A stretch of 34,001 bases of DNA, taken from the NCBI GenBank assembly GCA_910578805.1, contig CAJTRS010000023.1:1-34001 (forward strand). The letters run 5' to 3'. Below are positions 7,984-16,078 of this stretch, piece after piece (position 1 is the stretch's first letter; each line of letters starts with the position of its first letter). Below the pieces are notes generated by a model, which saw only the letters and a list, made by a program, of their open reading frames with translations, was not told the origin of the DNA and searched no databases. This stretch comes from an uncultured Muribaculaceae bacterium (GTDB lineage Bacteria; Bacteroidota; Bacteroidia; Bacteroidales; Muribaculaceae). A program made the translations under genes and the position numbers.

Positions 7984-8640
7984 ATGAAAAAACTCATACT
8001 CAGTTTGGCAATAGCAGTCATTACCGCTATGCCGGCATGGTCGTTTGACATAAAAGACGCACTTAAAGGAATAGGCTCCAAGGACAAAGACGGCGGCAGT
8101 TCAGCGCTCGAAAACATTACAGGCGCATTGGGCAACCTGCTGTCAACCGACAAACTCGAATTGTCATCGCTCACAGGCACATGGAAATATTCAGCACCCG
8201 CTGTAAATTTCAAGTCGGACAATCTGCTGAAAAAAGCCGGCGGAGCCGCAGCCTCAAAGGCCATCACCGACAAGCTGAGTCCCGCCTACAGGATAGCCGG
8301 ATTGGACAAGATGACCCTGACCGTCAACGCTGACAACACTTTCAGCATGAAGGTTCGCGGAATAACGCTAAAAGGCACCATAACCACTCCGGAGACTGAC
8401 AACTCCAATGCAAACTTCGTGTTCAACTTCAATGTGGCCGGCAAAATAAAGCTCGGCAAGATGGATACCTATATCACCAAAAGCGCCACGGGTGCGCTAA
8501 GCATTATGTTCGATGTGTCGAAGCTCATATCCCTTATGGAGAAGGTCAGCTCGGCCACCAACATCAAATCGCTCAAAAGCGCATCATCGCTGCTAAGCGG
8601 ATATGACGGTCTGTGCGCCGGATTTGAGATGAAAAAATAA
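7984..8640 (+). CDS. DUF4923-family exported protein
   Basis: A 218-aa protein with a clear Sec signal peptide (MKKLILSLAIAVITAMPAWS, cleavage before FD). The layout resembles DUF4923 proteins of Bacteroidales: a short Ser/Gly/Asp-rich segment, the block LTGTWKYSAPAVNF, a helix with AAASKAI, and a lipocalin-like run of strands (LTVNADNTFSMKVRGITLKG). The function is unknown; a small ligand-binding or periplasmic role is a guess. It is divergent from the DUF4493 operon and 37 bp upstream of the glycosyltransferase gene on the same strand, so it may be co-transcribed with it. Confidence 0.8.
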   Translation: MKKLILSLAIAVITAMPAWSFDIKDALKGIGSKDKDGGSSALENITGALGNLLSTDKLELSSLTGTWKYSAPAVNFKSDNLLKKAGGAAASKAITDKLSPAYRIAGLDKMTLTVNADNTFSMKVRGITLKGTITTPETDNSNANFVFNFNVAGKIKLGKMDTYITKSATGALSIMFDVSKLISLMEKVSSATNIKSLKSASSLLSGYDGLCAGFEMKK

Positions 8641-8677
8641 TCCATACGGCGCCATACCGAATTACGGCAATACCTCT

Positions 8678-9472
8678 ATGCCCGTAGCTTCCATAGTGAC
8701 ATATCACACCGACAGCAGGGAACTCAAGGATTGCATTGCATCACTGTCACCCGACATTTTCTCCGAAGTATTCGTTATTGACAACTCGCGCGATGCGGCG
8801 ACAGAGGCATTGTGTGCCGGCTACAGGCATGTACGCTACATGCCGTCGGACAACTGCGGATATGGTGCAGGACACAATAAAGCTCTTAGACTTTCACTTG
8901 AAGCAGGCACGGATTACCATCTGGTGCTCAACTCCGATGTGAGATTCAATCCACTATCGATATTGCCGCTTATCGAATATCTTGATGCAAATCCCGATGT
9001 GGGTGCGGTGCAGCCGAGAATCGAATATCCCGACGGAACGCTACAATACACCGTAAGACTCCTGCCCACTCCGGCCGATGTGATATTCCGGCGATTCCTT
9101 CCTCGCCGACTGGTCGCAGACCGCATAAACAGGTACGAATTGCGACACATAGACCACACACGACCATTCAATGTCCCGTATCATCAGGGCAGTTTCATGC
9201 TCCTGCGCACAAGTGCGCTGAAAGATGTGGGTCTGTTTGACGAACGCTTCTTCATGTATCCCGAGGATATAGACCTCACCCGCAGAATCCACGAGAAATA
9301 CCGCACCATGTATATGCCAACGGCGACGGTGGTACATGACCACCGCGCCGCTTCATACCACAGCCCCAAAATGCTTGCCATTCACATGGTGAACATGATC
9401 CGGTATTTCAACAAATGGGGCTGGATATCCGACCGTCAGAGACGCCGGTTCAACCGTCCGCTCCAACCATGA
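8678..9472 (+). CDS. GT2-family glycosyltransferase
   Basis: A 264-aa GT-A fold glycosyltransferase with the layout of the rhamnosyltransferase-like GT2 group. It shows an N-terminal nucleotide-sugar half starting SIVTYHTD, DNCGYGAGHNKAL at about 58-70, the metal-binding DXD equivalent NSD at 85-87, and the catalytic-half motif LFDERFFMYPEDIDL at about 186-200, where ED (197-198) is the usual acidic pair. No transmembrane segment is visible, so it probably works at the cytoplasmic face on cell-surface glycan. Donor and acceptor cannot be told from the sequence. There is no glycan gene cluster around it. It converges on the lipoprotein gene at 9476 with a 3-bp gap. Confidence 0.88.
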   Translation: MPVASIVTYHTDSRELKDCIASLSPDIFSEVFVIDNSRDAATEALCAGYRHVRYMPSDNCGYGAGHNKALRLSLEAGTDYHLVLNSDVRFNPLSILPLIEYLDANPDVGAVQPRIEYPDGTLQYTVRLLPTPADVIFRRFLPRRLVADRINRYELRHIDHTRPFNVPYHQGSFMLLRTSALKDVGLFDERFFMYPEDIDLTRRIHEKYRTMYMPTATVVHDHRAASYHSPKMLAIHMVNMIRYFNKWGWISDRQRRRFNRPLQP

Positions 9473-9506
9473 GGCTCACTGCAGTGTATAACCCACATGA
9501 GCCTCA
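9470..9506. repeat. convergent-junction hairpin and near direct repeat
   Basis: TGAGGCTCA (9470-9478) and TGAGCCTCA (9498-9506) can pair over 9 bp. Because the unit is nearly self-complementary, the same sequences also form a direct repeat (9469-9485 and 9497-9513, 15 of 17 bases equal). It overlaps the stop codon of the glycosyltransferase and the 3' end of the opposing gene, so it may act as a two-way 3' end. No U-tract follows on either strand. Confidence 0.45.
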
Positions 9507-9949
9507 CTGCTGTCGCCTCCCGACGATTCGGGTATGTCATCGGGTGAACCGACCACATTGACGGTTATGGCTCCGGCCGCCGTGGCAAGTTCACAACCCT
9601 CCTCATAGACGGGCATACTGAACTGGAGAGCATATTTACCCACTTCAAGATCATCTGTGGGAATCTTCACCCCGAAAGGAGCCACCGGATTTGTCAGCAC
9701 AGGCACACCGTCAAACCAGTAAGTCACAGGACCATTGGTGGCCGCATGCCCCTTGTCAACGGCTGTGACGGTGACAGACTTCACAATCAGAGTATCGGGT
9801 TTGACCACATACACCTTTGAGTCAACCACAGTGGCATTAGCATATGACATCTTTATATCCACATTGGGGACATTGCCGTCATTGTCACACGATGCCGTAA
9901 CCACAGTGAGCAACGGCAACGCAAAGATCAAGAATAAAAGTTTTTTCAT
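9476..9949 (-). CDS. small predicted lipoprotein
   Basis: A 157-aa protein with a typical lipoprotein signal peptide: MKKLLFLIFALPLL followed by lipobox TASC and Cys21. The mature part is short, beta-rich and low in Cys, and could form one or two Ig-like domains (segments PDTLIVKSVTVTAVDKG and KYALQFSMPVYEEG). I do not recognise a named family. It lies 54 bp downstream of clpB on the same strand, and a -7 promoter element in that gap suggests independent expression. It converges with the glycosyltransferase at its 3' end. Confidence 0.75.
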   Translation of the reverse strand: MKKLLFLIFALPLLTVVTASCDNDGNVPNVDIKMSYANATVVDSKVYVVKPDTLIVKSVTVTAVDKGHAATNGPVTYWFDGVPVLTNPVAPFGVKIPTDDLEVGKYALQFSMPVYEEGCELATAAGAITVNVVGSPDDIPESSGGDSSEAHVGYTLQ

Positions 9950-9983
9950 AAGTCAACTGACAAAATAATAAATGTGTGTTAAT

Positions 9984-9991
9984 CAAATATA
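9984..9991 (-). promoter_or_regulatory. -7 element upstream of the small lipoprotein
   Basis: CAAATATA on the plus strand is TATATTTG on the minus strand, a perfect match to TAnnTTTG, 34 bp upstream of the ATG at 9949. A -33 box is not evident because the clpB 3' end occupies that position. Confidence 0.4.
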
Positions 9992-10003
9992 TCCATAGTC
10001 ATA

Positions 10004-12592
10004 TCAGTTGCGGAAAACGAGGTCGTCGTTATCCACGTCGATCACTATAGGACGGTCCTTTTCGACACGCTGAGCAAGGATATCCTTGGACAGACGGTTG
10101 AGGACTAGCCTGTGTATAGCCCTCTTGACAGGACGTGCGCCGAATTCCGGATCATAACCCTCCTCGGCAAGATATTTCATCGCACCGGGAGTCACCTCAA
10201 GCGTCACTCCGTTGGCGGCAAGCATCTTCTGCACACTGCGTATATGGAGACCTACAATCTCTTCAATCTCTTTTTCGTTAAGAGGAGTGAACATTATGGT
10301 CTCGTCAATTCGGTTGAGAAACTCCGGACGTATGGTCTGCTTGAGCATTTCCAACACTTGCATCTTGGTCTTCTCTATGGTCTCCTCGCGGTTTTCATCG
10401 GTCATTGACGCGAAATTGTCACGAATCACCGACGACCCCATATTGGAAGTCATGATAATTATTGTGTTCTTGAAATTGACAAGCCGCCCCTTGTTGTCGG
10501 TCAACCGTCCGTCGTCAAGCACCTGCAGAAGTATGTTGAACACGTCGGGATGAGCTTTCTCTATCTCGTCAAACAGCACCACAGAATATGGTTTGCGACG
10601 CACCGCCTCTGTAAGCTGACCGCCCTCATCGTAACCCACATATCCCGGAGGCGCTCCAACAAGGCGGCTCACGGTATGCTTCTCCTGATATTCGCTCATA
10701 TCAATTCGGGTCATCATGTTCTCATCGTCAAACAGGTATTCGGCCAACGCCTTTGCAAGTTCGGTCTTGCCCACACCGGTGGTGCCGAGGAATATGAACG
10801 AACCTATGGGCCGGCGCGGATCATTAAGCCCTGCACGGCTGCGTCTTACGGCATCGGCTATGGCACTGATGGCCTCCTCCTGTCCCACGACCCTGTTGTG
10901 AAGTTCCGATTCGAGATGCAACAGCTTTTCCTTTTCACTCTGCACCATCTTATTGACAGGAATTCCGGTCCAGCGTGAAACCACATCGGCTATGTCTTCG
11001 GCATCGACCTCCTCCTTTATAAGAGCCTTGTCGCCCTGCATCATCTTCAACTGCTGCTGTATATGATTGTTTTCCTGCTCTTTCTGCTGAACCTTAGAGT
11101 AACGAATCTCGGCAACTTTGGCATAATCGCCCTCTCGTTCGGCCCGTTCGGCGTCGAAATTGAGCTGTTCTATATCGATCTTGTTCTGCTGAATGCGGTT
11201 GATCAAATCCTTTTCGGCACGCCACTTGGCCGTATATTCCTTCTCCTCCTCACGCATCTGCGCAAGATCCTTTTCAATCTCTTTCACCTTCTCCTTGTCA
11301 CCCTCACGCTTTATGGCCTCGCGCTCTATCTCTTTCTGGGCTATCATTCGTGTGATCTCGTCAAGAGCCTGTGGTACCGAATCGATCTCAAGGCGCAACT
11401 TTGATGCCGCCTCGTCAACAAGGTCTATGGCTTTATCGGGCAGGAAACGATCAGTGATATACCGCTCCGACAACTGCACGGCGGCAATTATGGCCTCATC
11501 GCGGATACGCACTTTATGATGGTTCTCGTATCTCTCTTTAAGCCCGCGCAATATGGCTATGGCGCTCATCTCGTCAGGCTCATTGACCATTACCTTCTGG
11601 AAACGGCGCTCGAGCGCCTTATCCTTCTCGAAATATTTCTGATACTCATCGAGGGTGGTGGCGCCTATGCTGCGTAATTCGCCACGCGCCAGAGCCGGCT
11701 TGAGTATATTGGCTGCGTCCATGGCTCCCTCACCCTTGCCGGCGCCGACCAAGGTATGTATCTCGTCGATAAACAGGATTATCTCACCGTCGCTTCCTGT
11801 GACCTCATTGACTATAGCCTTAAGTCTTTCCTCAAACTCGCCCTTATACTTGGCTCCGGCCACCAACGCACCCATATCAAGCGAAAATATCTGCTTGGTG
11901 CGCAGATTCTCCGGCACATCACCGCGCACTATACGCTGGGCAAGGCCTTCGGCTATGGCCGTTTTGCCGGTACCAGGCTCACCGATAAGCATGGGATTGT
12001 TCTTAGTGCGACGGCTCAGTATCTGGAGCACACGGCGTATCTCGTCGTCTCGGCCTATCACCGGGTCAAGTTTGCCCGACCGGGCGCGCTCGTTAAGATT
12101 TATGGCATATTTACTGAGTGCGTTATAAGTGTCTTCGGCACTCTGGTCCGTGGCCTTCTTGCCTTTACGGAGCTCTTCTATGGCACCTTTAAGTTCCTTT
12201 TCACCCAAACCGGCATCTTTCATTATAGTGGAAGCCGGCGAACTGATTTCAAACATCGCAAGCAACAGAGCCTCGAGAGTGACATACTCGTCGCCCTGCT
12301 TTTTAGCTATGTCAAGTGACCGCTGCAACACATCGTTGGAGTAACGGCTCAAATATGGCTCACCGCCCGAAACCTTGGGCAAAGAATCGATCTCTTTATC
12401 CACCTGCGCAAGAATCTGGGCTGCATTCGCACCTACCTTGGCAAAGATAAACTTCACCAGCGACTCACCTTCGGCCATTACACCCTTGAGCAGATGCACC
12501 GGCTCTATGGCCTGGTTACCGTTGCCCCGGGTAATCTCAAACGCCTTCTGTATGGCTTCCTGCGATTTGATTGTAAAGTTGTTGAAATTCAT
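10004..12592 (-). CDS. clpB: ATP-dependent disaggregase ClpB
   Basis: An 862-aa Hsp100 chaperone of normal length for ClpB. It solubilises aggregated cytoplasmic proteins together with DnaK/DnaJ/GrpE. Domains in order: N-terminal Clp-N repeats (1-145), AAA-1 with Walker A GEPGTGKT at 204-211 and Walker B LFIDEIH at 273-279, the long coiled-coil M domain (about 405-530, rich in Glu/Lys/Arg) that distinguishes ClpB from ClpA and ClpC, AAA-2 with Walker A GTTGVGKT at 603-610 and Walker B VLFDEIEKAH at 672-681, and the ClpB C-terminal small domain. The M domain excludes the ClpP-partner unfoldases. The start is ATG 12592. It is divergent from the DUF5106 gene; no clear consensus promoter or CIRCE-like repeat is visible upstream. 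Confidence 0.98.
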   Translation of the reverse strand: MNFNNFTIKSQEAIQKAFEITRGNGNQAIEPVHLLKGVMAEGESLVKFIFAKVGANAAQILAQVDKEIDSLPKVSGGEPYLSRYSNDVLQRSLDIAKKQGDEYVTLEALLLAMFEISSPASTIMKDAGLGEKELKGAIEELRKGKKATDQSAEDTYNALSKYAINLNERARSGKLDPVIGRDDEIRRVLQILSRRTKNNPMLIGEPGTGKTAIAEGLAQRIVRGDVPENLRTKQIFSLDMGALVAGAKYKGEFEERLKAIVNEVTGSDGEIILFIDEIHTLVGAGKGEGAMDAANILKPALARGELRSIGATTLDEYQKYFEKDKALERRFQKVMVNEPDEMSAIAILRGLKERYENHHKVRIRDEAIIAAVQLSERYITDRFLPDKAIDLVDEAASKLRLEIDSVPQALDEITRMIAQKEIEREAIKREGDKEKVKEIEKDLAQMREEEKEYTAKWRAEKDLINRIQQNKIDIEQLNFDAERAEREGDYAKVAEIRYSKVQQKEQENNHIQQQLKMMQGDKALIKEEVDAEDIADVVSRWTGIPVNKMVQSEKEKLLHLESELHNRVVGQEEAISAIADAVRRSRAGLNDPRRPIGSFIFLGTTGVGKTELAKALAEYLFDDENMMTRIDMSEYQEKHTVSRLVGAPPGYVGYDEGGQLTEAVRRKPYSVVLFDEIEKAHPDVFNILLQVLDDGRLTDNKGRLVNFKNTIIIMTSNMGSSVIRDNFASMTDENREETIEKTKMQVLEMLKQTIRPEFLNRIDETIMFTPLNEKEIEEIVGLHIRSVQKMLAANGVTLEVTPGAMKYLAEEGYDPEFGARPVKRAIHRLVLNRLSKDILAQRVEKDRPIVIDVDNDDLVFRN

Positions 12593-12720
12593 AATATTTC
12601 GATCTTCAAAAAATAGTGATTCGGATATTTTGTTTTACATACTGATTAACAATCGGTAAAGTTCTAAGGTTTTGAAACCTCTGTTCTTTTAGACTGTCTA
12701 TCGAATTTTTATGTGCATGA

Positions 12721-12752
12721 TTCGTTTTTTAAATTGATATTTGCTACTTTTG
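12721..12752 (+). promoter_or_regulatory. promoter of the DUF5106-kdsA gene run
   Basis: TACTTTTG at 12745-12752 is a perfect -7 element. TTCG at 12721-12724, 20 bp upstream, is a one-mismatch -33 box. The predicted transcript would begin about 50 nt before the ATG at 12808. Confidence 0.6.
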
Positions 12753-12807
12753 TAAATGCAAAACGCGTGCCACAGCGGCATTTTTCACCATAAATCAGGA
12801 CTCCCGA

Positions 12808-13725
12808 ATGAAACGTTTTTTACTCATACTCTCTCTAATCGTATCACTGAAAGCATCGGCACAGGATAAGGACCTGTTTTTCCAGTTGCCCATAATCCCC
12901 GACACACTCACCACATTGCAGGACCGCTGTGATTACATGGTGACACACTATTGGGATTTCTGCGACACAAAAAAGGCATTCTCATCACGTGACAAAATGG
13001 CACAGGCATTCAACGTGTATCTGTCATTTATGCCATACGCATCGCCTCAGACCGTACCCGAATCGGTGGGCAAGTTCATGAAACGCATAGAGAAACAGCC
13101 GGCCGATGTGCTGTTCATAGGCGAACTTGCCGAAGGAAACCTTTACAGCGACACGGCCGAATTCCAAAGCGATGCCCTCTATCTGCAATTTGCAGAGGCT
13201 GTGGTCCGCAACAAAAAAGTCAACAAAGACTCTAAACTCCGGTTCCAACATCAGATAAACATTCTGGGCAAATCGCAGATAGGCATGATTGCACCGGCAT
13301 TCGAATACATCGACCGCCAGGGTGATACACACGCTTTCGAACCAGACACCGCCTGCATGGCCAATATCCTGTTTTTCAACGACCCCGACTGCTCAGACTG
13401 CAACATGGCACGACTAAGGCTCGATGCCGACATAAAAACCAACAGACTTATCGAAGAGGGAGTGGTGAAGATATTCGGCATAACCCCCGGTGAACCCTCA
13501 CCCGAATGGACGGAATATGCCGCGCGGTATCCGCAGACGTGGACCGTGGGCGTAAGCCCTCAGGTCGATGAAACATATGACCTGCGCACATCGCCGGCAT
13601 TCTATGTGCTTGACTCCAAAGGCAAAATCATACTCAAGCACTCCGATATCAATGTGATACTAAACATTATGTCGCAACTCCGTGTTCCAAAAAAACAACG
13701 GGACGACGCCGTCACAGCCGAATAG
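12808..13725 (+). CDS. DUF5106 exported thioredoxin-like protein
   Basis: A 305-aa protein with a Sec signal peptide (MKRFLLILSLIVSLKASAQ). The helical N-terminal part (about 30-150) resembles DUF5106. The C-terminal half is a thioredoxin-like fold introduced by IGMIAPAFEYIDRQG, with a CxxC active-site motif in NDPDCSDC (Cys195 and Cys198) and the cis-Pro region TSPAFYVLDSKGKI. It is probably a periplasmic thiol oxidoreductase or a TlpA-like reductase; the substrate is unknown. It heads a plus-strand run and is followed after 51 bp by a DoxX gene, another family often linked to redox balance. Confidence 0.85.
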   Translation: MKRFLLILSLIVSLKASAQDKDLFFQLPIIPDTLTTLQDRCDYMVTHYWDFCDTKKAFSSRDKMAQAFNVYLSFMPYASPQTVPESVGKFMKRIEKQPADVLFIGELAEGNLYSDTAEFQSDALYLQFAEAVVRNKKVNKDSKLRFQHQINILGKSQIGMIAPAFEYIDRQGDTHAFEPDTACMANILFFNDPDCSDCNMARLRLDADIKTNRLIEEGVVKIFGITPGEPSPEWTEYAARYPQTWTVGVSPQVDETYDLRTSPAFYVLDSKGKIILKHSDINVILNIMSQLRVPKKQRDDAVTAE

Positions 13726-13776
13726 ACTCACGGCAAATCAAGCGACAATCTCCCAGCACTGATACAGACAAGCAAT

Positions 13777-14286
13777 ATGAACAAATTTTCCGATTTCATA
13801 GCCCGCTCATTTCTTAGATTCACAGGTTACACCTACAGTAACATGGCCCGCCTGTTCATGAGGCTTTTTGTAGGCATAATGTTCATGCAGTTCGGCATTC
13901 GCCATCTTGTGCACTTCTCCGAACTGAGTTCGGGTTTTCCCACTCTGTTGGGCCTGGCACCTGATACCTGCCTGATAATTATGATAATTGTAGAGCTTGT
14001 CTGTTCGCTGCTCATAATGGTAGGATTCCTTACACGCATAGCCACCATACCACCTATAATATCAATGATTGCAGCGGAATACTACATACTCCATGATCTT
14101 CTGCCTCACATATCCGTATATGGGATCGAAAGCACCCAGCCGGGCTATCTGCCTGTCATGTTCATAGGCATATTCCTGTTCATATTGCTTGCCGGTCCGG
14201 GCAAAATATCACTTGACTATTTTATATCCCTGTTCATAATCAATCGTCAGGGCAAAGACGAGCACGAAGAGCTTGACGAAGTGTGA
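13777..14286 (+). CDS. DoxX-family inner-membrane protein
   Basis: A 169-aa protein with four predicted transmembrane helices after a short cytoplasmic N-terminus. The first helix contains RLFVGIMFMQFGIRHL, typical of the DoxX family, followed by helices around LIIMIIVELVCSLLIMVGFL, IPPIISMIAAEYYIL and MFIGIFLFILL, and an acidic hydrophilic tail (KDEHEELDEV). DoxX proteins take part in thiol and quinone-linked redox processes in several bacteria, but the specific role here is unknown. Neighbours are the thioredoxin-like DUF5106 gene and mnmA (42 bp), so an operon is likely. Confidence 0.85.
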   Translation: MNKFSDFIARSFLRFTGYTYSNMARLFMRLFVGIMFMQFGIRHLVHFSELSSGFPTLLGLAPDTCLIIMIIVELVCSLLIMVGFLTRIATIPPIISMIAAEYYILHDLLPHISVYGIESTQPGYLPVMFIGIFLFILLAGPGKISLDYFISLFIINRQGKDEHEELDEV

Positions 14287-14328
14287 TCCCTGAACAACTC
14301 TCCACATTAAACCGATACCGTTATCACA

Positions 14329-15408
14329 ATGAAAATAGCCGTACTGATTTCAGGAGGAGTTGACAGTGCCGTGGCAGTGCACCGGTTGTTGGAGCAAGGC
14401 CACGAACTGCATCTGTTTTATATACGCATAGGTCTTGACACCGACGAGGGCGACTGCTCAGCCGAAGAGGATATAGAGATGTGCCGGTACATTGCCTCAC
14501 GTTACCATCTGCCTTTCGAGGTGGTGTCACTGCATGAGGAATACTGGGAAAACGTAATGGAATATGCCTTGCGCACGGTAAAAGAGGGTCTGACTCCCAA
14601 CCCCGATATAATGTGCAACAAGATGATCAAATTCGGTTATTTCGAGCGCAGGTGGGGACATGAGTTTGACAAGACTGCTACCGGACACTATGCCACTACA
14701 CATGAGATAGACGGGCTGTGCTATCTTGGCACGGCTGTTGACCCGGTAAAGGACCAGACCGACTTTCTGGCACAGATAAGCTATGACCAGTTGAGCCACC
14801 TGATATTCCCCATAGGAGACCTGCCTAAGGCAAGGGTGCGCGAGATAGCCATGGCCACCCAGATGCCCAATGCCTATCGCCGCGACAGTCAGGGCATATG
14901 CTTCCTCGGAAAAATAAATTACAACGATTTCATACGCCGCCATCTCGGTGAGCGTTCAGGCGCCATAGTGGAGATAGAGACCGGACGCAAGCTCGGCACG
15001 CACCGCGGCTACTGGTTCCATACCATCGGACAGCGCAAAGGTCTCGGTCTGAGCGGAGGCCCGTGGTATGTGGTGAAAAAGAACGTGCATGACAATGTCA
15101 TATATGTATCCAACGGATACGATACAGCCCGCCAATACGGACGCACGCTGCATCTTGACGAGATGCACTGGATCACCCGCGATCCATGGCCCGATGATTG
15201 CAACCGTGTGGAAATCACATTCAAGAACCGCCACACGCCGGAATTCACCACCGGACACCTCACACGCTTAGGCGCCGGAGAGTATGTGATAGAAAGTCTT
15301 ACGGACGTACAAGGAATAGCCCCCGGACAGTTTGCCGTGGTATATGACCGTGAACGGCGGCTGTGTCTGGGCAGCGGAGTGATAACCGGACGTGACATCA
15401 CATTATGA
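14329..15408 (+). CDS. mnmA: tRNA-specific 2-thiouridylase MnmA
   Basis: A 359-aa enzyme that activates U34 of tRNA-Lys, -Glu and -Gln with ATP and inserts sulfur at C2, with sulfur relayed from a cysteine desulfurase. The PP-loop is SGGVDS at 8-13. The two catalytic cysteines are present: Cys96 in NPDIMCN (nucleophile) and Cys191 in DSQGICFLG. The central MnmA signature TATGHYATT and the C-terminal beta-barrel with HTIGQRKGLGLSGGPWYV follow. Length is normal. Bacteroidota often carry more than one MnmA-like protein, so which paralogue this is cannot be decided here. A tRNA-Lys(TTT) gene, a substrate of this enzyme, lies in the same window at 32260. Confidence 0.95.
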   Translation: MKIAVLISGGVDSAVAVHRLLEQGHELHLFYIRIGLDTDEGDCSAEEDIEMCRYIASRYHLPFEVVSLHEEYWENVMEYALRTVKEGLTPNPDIMCNKMIKFGYFERRWGHEFDKTATGHYATTHEIDGLCYLGTAVDPVKDQTDFLAQISYDQLSHLIFPIGDLPKARVREIAMATQMPNAYRRDSQGICFLGKINYNDFIRRHLGERSGAIVEIETGRKLGTHRGYWFHTIGQRKGLGLSGGPWYVVKKNVHDNVIYVSNGYDTARQYGRTLHLDEMHWITRDPWPDDCNRVEITFKNRHTPEFTTGHLTRLGAGEYVIESLTDVQGIAPGQFAVVYDRERRLCLGSGVITGRDITL

Positions 15409-15438
15409 AAATGTTGTTACAATAAGTAAACCGAAGCC

Positions 15439-16062
15439 ATGAATGACAGAATAAAGCTAAAGGTATTGGGATTGTCCTACTCGCAGATACGGTCGGGAGC
15501 ATACGCACTGATCCTTGCCCAGGTCGGAGGACCCTACCGCATACCGGTAGTGATCGGTGCGCCAGAAGCCCAGTCGATAGCCCTGCGCATGGAAAACATC
15601 ACTCCTCCGCGTCCAATGACCCACGACCTGTTTATCAGTTTCGCCCATGCATTCGGAGTAAAGCTAAAGGAGGTCTTCATATATAAATTCGAAGACGGGA
15701 TATTCTCCTCCGAACTCACATTTTCCGATGGCGAACGCACCGTCAACATAGACTCCCGCACTTCCGATGCCATAGCCATAGCCATGCGTACAGGTGCCCC
15801 GATCTATACCACACGCGCCATTATCGATGAGACAGGATTCCTTATGGATAACGGTGATGAGACGCATGGACAAAACAGCGACGAAGCCGCGGCCGAAGGG
15901 GCGCCCGAGTACGAGGAAATCGTGATGAAAGAACCCAAAATAGAAAACTACAGCATAGAGGAACTTGAGCGCACCTTGCAGAAACTGATCGAACAGGAAA
16001 ACTACGAGGAAGCGGCAAAAGTGAACCAAATCCTTAAACAAAAGAAAAACAACAATCTGTAA
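15439..16062 (+). CDS. bifunctional nuclease family protein (DUF151) with UVR motif
   Basis: A 207-aa protein. Residues 1-135 are the DUF151/bifunctional nuclease domain, with the conserved patterns IPVVIGAPEAQSIALRME and TSDAIAIAMRTGAPIY. An acidic linker (about 135-165) leads to a C-terminal UvrB/UvrC (UVR) coiled-coil motif at about 168-202 (IEELERTLQKLIEQENYEEAA). Plant homologues have been reported to have RNase and DNase activity; the bacterial role is not settled. The UVR motif suggests binding to another UVR protein such as UvrB, UvrC or a Clp protein (inference). It sits 30 bp after mnmA and 16 bp before the transporter. Confidence 0.9.
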   Translation: MNDRIKLKVLGLSYSQIRSGAYALILAQVGGPYRIPVVIGAPEAQSIALRMENITPPRPMTHDLFISFAHAFGVKLKEVFIYKFEDGIFSSELTFSDGERTVNIDSRTSDAIAIAMRTGAPIYTTRAIIDETGFLMDNGDETHGQNSDEAAAEGAPEYEEIVMKEPKIENYSIEELERTLQKLIEQENYEEAAKVNQILKQKKNNNL

Positions 16063-16078
16063 CCAAATTCTTAAAAGT

